A stretch of 26,863 nt of DNA from Pleurotus djamor (GCA_029747585.1 JAPEVF010000627.1:1-26863), one strand, 5' to 3'. Counted from the stretch's first letter, positions 18,240 through 26,863 are shown. The notes: generated from the sequence alone by a model not told the origin. Numbers and translations: made by a program.

Positions 18240-18415
18240 ACAAATATTGTCACTGTATATAAAGAGTGAGTGAGACTTGCAAGCGTTGTAGTACTCATTT
18301 TCAACCCCTCATCTTGCTCTCTCATCCTTGGTTTTCCTCCTTCCAGATGGATCAAGAGATTGGACCTTCCATGCCGCTTGGTGCATGTTGTAAATTAATC
18401 TAGTGAATCTGCTAT
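18240..18415 (+). promoter_or_regulatory. Promoter-like segment (TATA box plus CT-rich start region)
   Basis: TGTATATAAAGAG at about 18254 is followed by a CT-rich stretch (18298-18345) and an ATG at 18348 that opens an 18-codon frame (MDQEIGPSMPLGACCKLI). This looks like a fungal core promoter or the middle of a solo LTR, but no gene follows and no LTR ends were identified. Pieces of this segment recur at 20939-20955 and 21186-21204. Confidence 0.35.
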
Positions 18416-18679
18416 TGTATTTATGTATCAGAATACAACAATCTACCACACTTCATGATGACCACCCACCCTTTCACAATGAAACTCAATGCGCCATACT
18501 CTGTGACATTTACCTGTATTGACATTCAATCATGTCCTTGGGAAGCTTCCCAGATACAGTAGGATGGACCTTTGTGAGTACGGCTCTGGTATACAGCACA
18601 CTTTCCTCAAAGAAATAGTACATGAGCTAGACATAGTGGGTGAATGATGAACAATACACTCTACAAATTCACCTGTCTT

Positions 18680-20739
18680 TTATGCCTTTGTTTTTATCAT
18701 CCCAGCCATCAGATCAAAGCTATTGCCATCTGGCTGTAGGTCAATATATTGTGCACCATGAGTTGTATATCCATCAGATTCTGGGACGGTGCGCAGCAGG
18801 CCATGGTCCAGTGTAATGCTTGCAATACGGACCCGCTGATGGGGTTCAACTGTTGTAACTAGGACAACTTCATCCCTGGGACAAGATGTAAGTTGGAGAT
18901 AATTAATGCTCTAAAGCCAAGGGACTGACGAATGAAGCCAGCGGAAGAGGTACAAATCTAGGAATGGTTCAAATGAGCCATTTGTAGCCAAGAATGTTGT
19001 CCACATCTTCTCAAACTTTGTCAAGACTGCAGCAAGTGTCTTCTCCATTGTTATTTGGTTGGCATTATTTTCACTGATCAGTTGGACTAGGGACATGATT
19101 GGAGGGGCATTCAGTGTGTTGATACCACAACCTGCAGGTACACATTGGCTAGGAACCATGACAGATACATGGTAGAAGAACTCACCAATCACAACTTCTA
19201 CTTTTCCATCAGAGAAACTTAACTTGTATTGATCAAAATACCCCCAATCTTCTTCCAAGAAGCTTTGCCATCTCCTGTCACCACATATATGTCATTTGGC
19301 CATTTAAGCCGGACTTTGTCTCCAACTGATCCAAGCACACTTTCATCACGGCAAGCTTCAGCTACTGCAAGTGCAAAGAGATATTGCACAAACACCAGTT
19401 TATTTGCAGGGAATGTTGCAAGAGAAACTCGGAGGAGGACTGAGAACTGCAAGCACCCTGAGGGAGAGAGCCATATGTTGGCCCCGCGGCCACGTCCAGC
19501 AAGTTGGTAAGATGCCATTGATACTATAGGTGCAGGGATTGATGAAAGAACCTTTGGGTTCCTAGAAAGACACTTCTATATGAGAATCCAAGGACATAAC
19601 TGAAGAACAGCTGTCAATACAGACTTATCTAGCAATGTTTGTGTGCTTGTCACTGCCTTGCTGTAGACAAAAGCATCTCCAATTGCCCATGTCCCCCCAC
19701 ATGGGACAATCTGATCCTTTTTGCGTGCATCCATGAGGGCAGCAAAGAAAGCAGAGCAATCAAAGAGAGGAGTGTCTTCCTTGGAGGGCAATGTTCCATC
19801 AGCACAGACAATAACATGCTTGGGCTGCCAACCAGCTGAATCATTGACATCTTTGAATGCTGTGAGAGCTTCCTGAATTGTTGCACCAATTGAAGCATCT
19901 GGATGGAAGAGGAAACTGTCATTGACATCTTCCAGTTTGACTGGGCTTGAAGGTGGATATGGGATTGACAAGGACTCCAGAATTGATTGAGCAACCCCAG
20001 CACTGGATGGGATACCCATCAGAAACTGGGGATGAGGGTGTGTGATTTCTTGTGGGGATGGAACTTGGAGTTGAAGTTTGGAAAGCAAGAAGCTAAGCAG
20101 ATGCTCAGGTAGTAATGTAGAATCCAAAGGGGCAGCATCTACAGGGCCCCATAATGCAACTCTGCCTTTCCCAAGGCCATAGAGCAGTGCGGCACATTCC
20201 CCTCCTTCATAAGTGGCCAAGATAGATGCCATGCCCTCCAGTTGAACAACATTCTTGAATGAGTTCTTCAGCATTTTGGGCACATTGACCATGGAGCCGT
20301 CTTCTAGCAAAATTGTGTGATTCTTGGGGGGTAGTCCGCTGTCACCACCAGGTGTGTATGTAGGGTACAGATACCCTGTTTTCAGTATATGCCGAAAACG
20401 CAGCAATGGCTGACTTGGAGTACTGGTCATGGCTATCATACTAGTGACTTCAGGATCCAAGCCATTTGATGAAAAGATTGCGCCAGTAGAGAGACCTAGG
20501 AATGCGCCGCCATTCTCAACAAATGCTTGAATTGCAGAGATGGACTTGGATCGGAAGGGGCTATGACATTGAGGCAAAACCAATAGAGCACAAGCAGTTG
20601 TCCAAGGTTGGAAGGAGAGGGCCTGCTGAGTTATGCTTTGTACAGTATAGTGGGGCTGCAAGATTGATCTGAGGTGGGCGAGAGCACTGCTGAAGGAAGC
20701 TTGGGCAACTTCGGGGCCAGTGTAAACCAGGACGTTCAT
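18680..20739 (-). CDS. BPL1: Biotin-protein ligase (holocarboxylase synthetase), four exons, one apparent frameshift
   Basis: Attaches biotin to acetyl-CoA carboxylase and pyruvate carboxylase via biotinyl-AMP; cytosolic. Exons on the minus strand: 20739-19625, 19561-19186, 19131-18930, 18875-18680; introns of 63, 54 and 54 nt, all GT-AG and phase-consistent. The N-terminal half (1 to about 240, starting MNVLVYTGPEVAQ) is the glutamine-amidotransferase-like domain of fungal BPLs. The catalytic core has GRGRGANIW (394-402), LKWPNDIYV (457-465, with the conserved Lys) and KKIGGILINTS (475-485), then FSDGKVEVVIG, GCGIN and a C-terminal domain ending YIDLQPDGNSFDLMAGMIKTKA. About 629 residues, near the usual size. 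The frame breaks at 19217-19221: five bases separate the INTS and FSDGK blocks, giving a stop. Conservation on both sides argues for a sequencing indel, but a real mutation is possible. Confidence 0.9.
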
Positions 20740-21144
20740 AGTGGTTGCAGATGGGGTCTTATTGATAAGATAAGATCAGAGATTTTGGAGGCTGCGCTGG
20801 ACTACATAATTGAAAGACCGAAGCCCAGATCGGGGCTCTCTGAGTTGTCGCTGAATAAATTGTCAGGGTCAGTTGGCTGGCTCCTGAACTGGTGCTTATT
20901 CTACTGGAGTTGACTGGATAATCTATAATCTGACTTATGATGGATCAAGAGATTGACGGATATTAATGAGATGTACAACTCTGACTTGTCAAGCAATTGA
21001 GAAAGTTGAAACCAATGCCCAAAGTCGGGGATGGAGCTCATCTAGATTGATCTTTGCCAACACTTTAAACTTCTGGGGGACACCAGTGCCTCAAGAATGA
21101 ACTGCCTTGTACAGTGTAGCTGCCCCTCTCCTGTCAGACCTGTG
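20740..21144. other. BPL1 upstream region
   Basis: About 405 bp between the BPL1 start and the 3' end of the next minus-strand gene; it should hold the BPL1 promoter. It includes a block ending GATGGATCAAGAGATTG (20939-20955) that recurs at 18346-18362 and is related to the palindromic motif at 23488-23505. No further gene seen. Confidence 0.4.
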
Positions 21145-21897
21145 TCAAAGTTGCTGTCCTAGACTCCTAGTATTAACCCTGCCCAGCCGCTTGGTGCATG
21201 TTGTCCGATCCATCCCACCCTCAAATCTCCATATGCTGGCATTGAACCAAGCCTTGGCTTCCGCATCATCGCACCCATCCAACACATCATCACGAACCAT
21301 TGACTCTCCAAGCTCTCCGTACACATATGAAATAGCCCAACTGGCTAGGGTGTTTTGTCCACAAGCCTTTGCATGGCTCACGCAAATAGGTTTGGATAAA
21401 GCTCAGGAGAAGCTGGGGAGCATCGGGATATTGTATATTGTTTCCACATGTACACTTCTTGTCAGAGGTCCGGATATGGGCGTAAGAGGAACGAAGCAGA
21501 ACAATCTTCGGTCTTCTATCAAATAATGTTTGGGGCTGCTGTTCCCGAGGGAAGAAAAAGCCCGTCGAGTTCTGATCCAGGTAGCCGTAATCCCGAACGA
21601 TGCGACGGTAGATGCGCTCTTTTATGTGCCCTTGGTAAAAGTCGGGAGCAACGGAGCCGCACGACCAGTCGCAGTCTTGAAAGCCTGCCGACCGCAATCG
21701 GCCCACGGCATCATCATAGTCGACGTCGTCAACGACGAGCATGTAATCCTGCGAAATTAGCAGAGCTTGGTTGGGGTGCGAATACTATATTACTAACTAC
21801 TTACCTCACAGACCACCCGGGCTCCTAGAGTAGCGATGGCACGATCACCCCATAGAATGGCTGGAATGGGTTCCATGGCAGACGCAATGGAGTTCAT
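21145..21897 (-). CDS. Unknown fungal protein, 219 aa, possibly nucleotidyltransferase-like
   Basis: Exon 1 21897-21805 ends in a GTAAGT donor, followed by a clean 56-nt intron and exon 2 from 21748. The joined protein starts MNSIASAMEPIPAILWGDRAIATLG and continues EDYMLVVDDVDYDDAVGRLRSAGFQDCDW. The motif order W(G)xRAIxxLG...D, then LVVxDxxxxxAxxxLxxAGF, resembles uncharacterised basidiomycete proteins that may have a nucleotidyltransferase fold; this is a pattern impression only. The frame must shift near 21345-21381 to reach the good C-terminal stretch WAISYVYGELGESMV...AEAKAWFNASIWRFEGGMD. It can do so by a 37-nt GT-AG intron (21381-21345; unusually short) or by an indel. With the intron, exon 3 is 21344-21145 and the total is 220 codons including the stop. 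Without it the protein ends at 21290 (183 aa). Confidence 0.6.
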
Positions 21898-22560
21898 GAA
21901 GGCGGCGGATAGCGGATGGAGCAGCTAGCGCTCTTAGAATACACAGCTGTTTAGCTTTGCGTTGTGCTGAGTTCCCCGGGAGACTATTCAGAATGATTGG
22001 TGTGAGGACAGAATGACTCATGAGGGTGACTGATTTACCCTTACTGTCACCTATCACGTAATGAATGGGTGACATCCCCTAATGGGTCAACGACCATACC
22101 TGTGAAGGTATGAATCCGGGTAGCTCAAACCCTCGAAAAGTGCCGCCTGCTGTTGCCGGCTTTGCCAATAGTCCTTCAACCTATGAATGAGGAGGTCTTG
22201 TAGGGTGGGATGTGTGTTTCTAAGTTGCCGTTTGTGGACGTAAATGTGAATGATGCTTGACCGATCCACCTTCTTTTGAGCTTGGGAGAAACACACCACA
22301 CCATAATTGAATCACTGCGCTGGTTTCTACTACCACTCCAGAGAACAGAAAAATTAGGAGGCCCTGAAATTGCCCCTCAGATTAAGCATTTATTTTGTGA
22401 CCCAGTAGACATCTGCAAGCTGAAGGCCATGTCTTCTAATACCTGCAAAGGCAACTGGCTCCGTCCAGCACCTTCCCCGGATGCATGCACCTCCTCATGA
22501 TGAGGGTACCCCTGACCAACCCAGTGGGACACCTTACAGAATTACTTCTCTGCACCTTGA
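21898..22560. other. Intergenic region, no firm gene
   Basis: Presumed promoter of the 21897 gene at the left. A minus-strand frame at 22299-22087 and a plus-strand frame at 22276-22500 are open but show no motif. The right part (from about 22350) probably belongs to the transposon remnant that follows. Confidence 0.3.
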
Positions 22561-23130
22561 TTTTACTGTGTTGAAACAATTTGCACACTTTGTAGAGCAG
22601 TCATTGCATGGAAGAAGTTTGCCAAATCAGAATCAGAGCCAAAGATTCTCAAATTTCTTGAAGAGGTCTATTCTGACCCAGAAACACACCCCAGCTATGT
22701 AGCTATTGACAAGGCCTGTGCCTTGCTCAAGCACATTGCTGCTCAAGGACACTGGGAAGAGTGGATGGAAACCACTCGATTCATTGTGGATGCCTATACA
22801 GAACTACAGATTTTCTCTGCCAGACTTGGTGAAACCCCACTCCTTTAAATGGCTCAGCCCCAACCTTGTGGTTGGCAATCATGTTAAAGAGGGTGAGCCA
22901 TACTTCAAACGGATCGGATGCCTGTCAGCAATTTTGATTGGACCATCCATGTGGTGCTCTCACAGAGGATCATTGCCAAAATTGCCATGTGTGAGGCAAA
23001 AGAGAAGGCAGCAGCTGAAGTCAAAGAGAAAGCAGGAGAACCATCTAAAGAGAAAATTCAAGCAGAGAGATCCTCTGTAGATGACCAAGATGCAAATCCT
23101 GACATTGATGTGGATAATGCAGATGATTAG
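22561..23130 (+). pseudogene. Decayed transposase-associated protein, middle and C-terminal part (copy B)
   Basis: Frame 1 (22561 to about 22848) encodes CVETICTLCRAVIAWKKFAK, later YVAIDKACALLKHIAAQG, then HWEEWMETTRFIVDAY. The sense then moves to another frame for LSPNLVVGNHVKEGEPYFKR (to about 22910) and again for VSNFDWTIHVVLSQRIIAKI and the acidic tail ending DIDVDNADD (stop at 23128-23130). The first block matches copy C on the minus strand and the last block matches copy A, so all three are fragments of one protein family. Between YFKR and VSNFDW the CEQ.NAWL segment is missing. Resemblance to the KDZ-associated proteins of mushrooms is a recollection, not a search result. Confidence 0.55.
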
Positions 23131-23159
23131 AGGAAACCTATATTGATTTCACTTCGCCA

Positions 23160-23690
23160 TCCAATCACCATCATACATACATTCCAGTAGATTCCAGTGG
23201 ACATTCATTCTACCATAAACCATCATGAAGTCTTTTTCTAAGCAAATATCCAGTGGATCTCCAGTAGATAAATTTCCAGTGGATCTCCAGCGGATTCCAG
23301 TGGGCAATGACATTACAGCACCTTTATGAAAGCTCCCTCTTCAATTATCCACTGGAAATCCACTGGAAATCCACTGGGGTCCAAGCAAAGTGATGAAGTT
23401 TCTGGAGAGACCTAGGTACCTACTTTGGTTCCAGCTGGACTCCAGCTGGAAAATGAGTGGANTTTTTTCCAGCTGGATCCGGCTGGACTTGTGATGGATC
23501 ACAAGATTAACCATTCCAGTGGATCCCAGTGGACATTCTACCTTGATTCCACCATATCCCATCATGGACTCTTCTTCTACTTAATTGAATATCCAGTGGA
23601 TTTCAAGTAGATTTACAGTGGACAACGTCATTAAAGTCCTTACCTCTTCAATTATCCATTGGAGAGCCACCGGATGGTGTTTCGGGGTGT
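23160..23690. repeat. Dense short-motif array (CCAGTGG / CCACTGG / CCAGCTGG)
   Basis: At least seven CCAGTGG motifs on the plus strand (first 23194-23200, last 23593-23599), three CCACTGG in a row near 23347-23375, and three CCAGCTGG near 23432-23478. The unit ATTCCAGTGGATCCCAGTGGACATTC is repeated in variant form at about 23190 and 23514. The array lies directly behind transposase fragment B, as the 18-kb array lies behind fragment A, so these are probably the subterminal regions of the same transposon family. It contains an 18-bp palindrome at 23488-23505. One N at 23462. Confidence 0.6.
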
Positions 23691-23708
23691 CAGAGTTGTA
23701 ATCAACAT

Positions 23709-23830
23709 TGTAAGGGAACTTACATATGCACCAGCCATGCAATATAACCCCTACACCAAAAGGGTGCAATGTCAAACTTGTCTTGACATGCTGGCTGGGG
23801 GTATATAAGCAGCTGCAGTGTCCCCTAACA
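23709..23830 (+). mobile_element. MITE family A, copy 4
   Basis: 122 bp with a slightly diverged left end (TGTAAGGGAAC) and the standard right end with TATATAAG and CCCCTAACA. A few substitutions relative to copies 1-2 (for example TGTCAAACTTG for TGTCAAGCTTG) suggest an older insertion. No clear target duplication. Confidence 0.8.
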
Positions 23831-23904
23831 CCTTGACACAACTGGAGTATTCTTGAGGAAATCCATATGCATGGAAAAGAAGATAGTCAGCTGTTCTGGC
23901 AGAT

Positions 23905-24012
23905 GCAAACTACTTATTCCAGTGGAGTCCACTCATGTCCACTCCCTCATTTTGAGTGGATATTTTTCCAGCCGGATCTGACCAGACTTGTTATGGATCA
24001 CAAGATTGACCT
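23905..24012. repeat. Transposon end-like segment joined to copy C
   Basis: Contains CCAGTGG, TTTTTCCAGCCGGATC and CTTGTTATGGATCACAAG (23987-24004), parallel in order and spacing to 23453-23512. It directly abuts the truncated transposase fragment C, as expected for an internally deleted copy keeping one end. Confidence 0.5.
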
Positions 24013-24510
24013 TTACCATGAATCAACAACCACAAGGGCTGGGGCTGAGCCTTTTATAAGGAGCAGGGCTCCACCAAATTCACCGGATAAAATTTGTAGT
24101 TCTGTGCTTGACATAGTGATAGGCATCCACAATGAATTGAGTGATTTCCATCCACTCTTCCCAGTGTCCTTGAGCAGCCATGTGCTTGAACAAGGCACAG
24201 GCCTTGTCAATGGCTACATAGCTGCTAACACTGCACTTCCCATGCATGGACCTGGTATGATCTGCACAGAAGACTCCAGTCTGGACGTTTGCAAGGCGGT
24301 GTGAGCACCCTTCCTTTGCGAAATGACGAGGCCCCATCATGACAAACCCACCAGAAATATACAGAGGGGTAAAGATGGATCGTCCCTCATCAAGATCCAT
24401 GCAATTTAGGTCATCTGTAACTAGTGCATTCATTAGCACTACTAGCATATCCATTGGAATGAATGCAAAGTTACTTACTTGTGATGCCTCTATTACCAAG
24501 GATATTGTAG
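24013..24510 (-). pseudogene. Decayed transposase-associated protein, Cys-cluster part (copy C)
   Basis: The minus strand reads FIPMDMLVVLMNALVTDDL, then GPRHFAKEGCSHRLANVQTG, VFCADHTRSMHGKCSVSS, YVAIDKACALFKHMAAQG and HWEEWMEITQFIVDAYHYV. The Cys/His pattern (C...FCADH....C) looks like a zinc-binding cluster of the CxC type described next to KDZ transposases; I could not verify this by search. The frame is open from 24499 to a stop near 24080, after which related sequence (GSAPALVVVDSW) continues in another frame. No N-terminus is found upstream, where MITE copy 5 begins at 24540. Probably non-functional. Confidence 0.55.
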
Positions 24511-24539
24511 AAGTTCATTGACAAATGGACTCAGCAACC

Positions 24540-24635
24540 TGTAAGGGGACTTACATAATGCACCAGCCATGCACTATAACCCCTACACCAAAAGGGTGCA
24601 ATGTCAAGCTTGTCTTGACATGCTGGCTGGGGGTA
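24540..24635 (+). mobile_element. MITE family A, copy 5, right end missing
   Basis: The first 96 bp are as in copy 2 (TGTAAGGGGAC start), ending GGCTGGGGGTA exactly inside the TATATAAG motif, where MITE B begins at 24636. The missing right part (about 27 bp) is not found intact beyond MITE B. Confidence 0.8.
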
Positions 24636-24958
24636 CTATGGGTGCCGAGAGGTTCGTCCTTGGCCGTACCTTCGTCCTCTGGCCATTCCTCACTATCCCG
24701 TCCCCTCTGACCCTCCAAAATTTGTACGCCGTATCTTTCGAATTCCCTTGACCATTTCCCGACATTATTTTGCTGGTAGATGCCCGTCTTCTGGAGTTGA
24801 CTTTTGCAGTAATCATCACGCTCTGTGCTGATTCAAACGGAGTTTGAATGTGCCAAGCAGGACTTTCCCATGATTCACGGGGGGAGCCGAAAAAAGCTGA
24901 TGTGACCGCCGTGACAGGACGAAGGTACGGCCAAGGACGAACCTCTCGGCACCCATAG
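24636..24958. mobile_element. MITE family B, 323 bp, 43-bp perfect inverted ends, TA duplication
   Basis: The left end 24636-24678 (starting CTATGGGTGCCGAGAGG) is exactly complementary to the right end 24916-24958 over 43 bp. The element is flanked by TA on both sides (24634-24635 and 24959-24960). No ORF of a transposase is inside, so it is non-autonomous. TA target duplications are typical of Tc1/mariner-type transposases, but the terminal sequence alone does not fix the superfamily. Perfect ends suggest recent movement. It sits about 280 bp upstream of the gene at 25237. Confidence 0.9.
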
Positions 24959-25004
24959 TAAGGGCTCTTGCTCTCCTACTTACATACCGCCATCGTTCCT
25001 GTTA

Positions 25005-25065
25005 CGGCGGCAACAACGACAACAACAACGACAACGGCGACGACGACAACGACAACGGACGCGAC
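25005..25065. repeat. ACA/ACG trinucleotide repeat
   Basis: A run of ACA, ACG and GCG-type triplets upstream of the gene at 25237. In one plus frame it would encode polythreonine (24968-25165), but that short frame has no other support. Likely low-complexity sequence in the promoter or 5' UTR. Confidence 0.6.
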
Positions 25066-25236
25066 AACCTTGCGCTCGACAATAACTATATCATCACTTA
25101 CTGGGATCTTGCATTCACTTGCAATTGATCCTTTTGAGGCTTCAAGAAGGCATTCGCTTCTTTGAGCTCGCGGACGACATTGATTTTGAAGACCCTCGAC
25201 GGCCCCGGTATCAGCCAATAACCTGGAATTTGATTC

Positions 25237-26773
25237 ATGCTCAAGCAATCCAAATCTAATGCTCGCCGGAAGTCAAAGAAACACTCAACGCCGTCAACAG
25301 CTTCCCCTTCGCCGTCTAGCCTACCACAGTTCGACCATGGTGCCGATTCTGAGGGAGCTCGTTTGGCCCCAGTAGCCTATCCCATTTCCGCTGAACAGCG
25401 CTCGGAGAACACTTCGACCTCCTCAAACACTAGTGCTATCTCTGTATCGACCTCCGAGGCTGAATCGCACTCGGAAGAGGCGACCTTTCCATCGACATCC
25501 ACCTCGGAACCCCTCGTTGTGCCAATACCGGAGACGCGCGAGCTTCATGACCTCTTTGAACACGAGCATCAGCACGAGTATGGCTATCAACATGAGTCAG
25601 AACATGTTATGATGACTCCCCAGTCTATCGGAGTTGGGGGAATGGTCACATTTGAAGACCCTTTGATTGACTTTACGGCAGAGAACCAGAGGACAAAGTA
25701 CGAAACGCCCATTTATGGTGCGTTCATGAATAGCCTTGTTCTTGAAACCTTGTCGTGCTCATTACTTCACTAGAACCCCAAATTCCCCAGCCGTCAATTT
25801 CGCCTATTCCTGTAATTTCCGTGCCCTCCACAAGTGTGGAGAGTGAATCTGCTTCGTCCGAATCACCCTCGTTGCCTTCTCCCCAGAAGAAAGGCCGGGG
25901 GAGGAAAGTCGCAGCCAAGGGGATGGCAACTGACCCGCAAGGTTCACCTTTGGATGAGCCGCCTCCGCAACCACTCACCGCACCTACCGTTCATCACGTT
26001 GAAGAGACCTTGACACCTACACCTGCGCCGGCTTCTTTGAGGTTGTGGGAGACGAAAGGCGGAAGTGGCGACGGAGAGACACACATGGCACCACTATCCC
26101 GCAAAGGGCGGCGTTCGGAACACCAGGAGCCCTCTCTGCCAGCATCCCCTTCATCGTCTACACGACAAAGGACCTTGAAAGCTCGCCCTCAAATCCAACA
26201 TGATCCCCCGTCCACTTTATCGCACCAGTATCAGGCCAAGTCCCCAGCGGACGTCATCACTTCGGATATCCACGCGCGTCGGGGAAGCTTCGGGAACAGA
26301 GGATACAGACACGATAGTCAAGATGAAGAGTCCGAGGAGCAGTTCTCTCCTGTGCAAGCTCGGCATCCGCAGCATCGCCACTTACCGCGCGTCTCTGTTC
26401 CTTATGGGCATTCCCGAAGCACAAGTCTTGGTGGGTATGCTTCACATGGCATGTCGGACGATGATTTCCAGTATCAAAGTGTGAGCCCGACCGGTGGAAG
26501 TGGAAGTGGTCATGGGAGGAGTGTCGGCGGTGTTGGTGGTGTCGTAGGACGTGTTGGTGGGACCGTTGGGGGGTTGATATCGAGAGGCGTTTCAGGCATC
26601 AGCGCGTCAAAGAGTTTGGGCGCGCCATCTGCTATCGATAGGCAGTATGAGGGTGGTGGTGTGGATACCACAGGACGTGCACGAGGAAGCGGAAACGCCG
26701 CTAACGTATCCCAGAGTTCCGGGAGGGATCAAGTACTCTGGTCGAAATGGGATGTCATCATGCCTAGCGACCG
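25237..26773 (+). CDS. Low-complexity protein, 5' part of a gene running off the window
   Basis: Exon 1 25237-25717, intron 25718-25773 (56 nt, GTGCGT...CTAG), exon 2 25774-26773 ending at a GTACGT donor; the gene continues past the right edge. The joined frame gives about 494 residues. The N-terminal third is Ser/Thr/Glu-rich, with a His/Glu run (HEHQHEYGYQHESEH). Then follow a Pro-rich part, a basic KKGRGRK patch, and a Gly/Val run (GGVGGVVGRVGGTVGGLISRG). The last residues, QVLWSKWDVIMPSDR, look like the start of a folded domain. In fungal BCAS3/WD40-type proteins a similar WSxWD stretch opens the propeller; this is only a guess. Exon 2 could also read through the donor to a stop at 26814-26816. 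GC content and codon use differ from the A/T-rich transposon DNA to the left. Confidence 0.7.
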
Positions 26774-26863
26774 GTACGTCCAATCTCGTTTTTGTAATTG
26801 CTTTGTTGAATTCTGACCGTGCGTCCTGCTCTGTTCTCCTCTCAACTTTTCTTTATTGCGCGG
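26774..26863 (+). other. Start of an intron of the last gene, cut by the window edge
   Basis: GTACGT at 26774 matches a splice donor. The pyrimidine-rich stretch CTGCTCTGTTCTCCTCTCAAC at 26828-26848 suits the 3' part of a short intron, but no acceptor can be fixed inside the window. Confidence 0.4.

Noticed and set aside
18348..18404. 18-codon frame ending CKLI as a pheromone-like CaaX peptide
   Set aside because: Too short for a fungal pheromone precursor, Lys in the aliphatic position, and made of sequence shared with a repeat.
22276..22500. 74-codon plus-strand frame as a gene
   Set aside because: No motif, and it leads into the decayed transposon segment; at best part of that relic.
23160..23690. 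CCAGTGG array as a tandem satellite
   Set aside because: Spacing is irregular and both orientations occur; it fits subterminal transposon repeats better than a satellite.
25005..25065. ACA/ACG run as a CRISPR-like or satellite array
   Set aside because: A simple triplet run without spacers or unit structure; CRISPR is not expected in fungal nuclear DNA.

Overview
The window looks like fungal nuclear DNA, most likely from a basidiomycete (Agaricomycete). The host genes have short GT-AG introns of about 54-72 nt, two are recognisable eukaryotic housekeeping enzymes of fungal type, and the rest is heavily loaded with transposon sequence. Scattered N bases, many inside repeats, show a draft assembly.

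Layout. 1-446: left flank with no firm gene. 447 to about 11633: two nearly identical Ty1/copia retrotransposons on the minus strand, head to tail and sharing their middle LTR (LTR 447-1138, element 1, LTR 5892-6583, element 2, truncated LTR 11317 to about 11633). Element 2 has an uninterrupted 1454-codon gag-pol; element 1 carries a 1-bp frameshift at the protease/integrase junction. Both have a primer-binding site matching the anticodon arm of initiator tRNA-Met, i.e. half-tRNA priming as in Drosophila copia and yeast Ty5. 11637-15677: repeat-rich DNA with three copies of a ~122-bp MITE-like element that carries a TATA motif. 15678-17138: a six-exon plus-strand gene for phosphopantothenate-cysteine ligase (CoA synthesis, CAB2/PPCS). 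17139-18679: transposase remnants, a short CCAGTGG-type repeat array and a TATA/CT-rich promoter-like stretch. 18680-20739: minus-strand biotin-protein ligase (BPL1), four exons, with one apparent frameshift. 21145-21897: small minus-strand gene of unknown function. 22561-24510: two more decayed transposase fragments resembling proteins that accompany fungal KDZ transposons, short-motif arrays and MITE copies. 24636-24958: a 323-bp MITE with 43-bp perfect terminal inverted repeats and a TA target duplication. 25237 to beyond the right edge: 5' part of a plus-strand gene for a long, low-complexity protein.

CAB2 and BPL1 are convergent housekeeping genes for coenzyme use (CoA and biotin), separated by transposon debris. 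No operon-like or defence-like cluster is visible. The most informative content is the structure of the mobile elements: a recent tandem copia array with a mosaic identity pattern, two MITE families (one apparently placed at the broken TATA motif of the other), and non-autonomous debris of one transposon family in three places.
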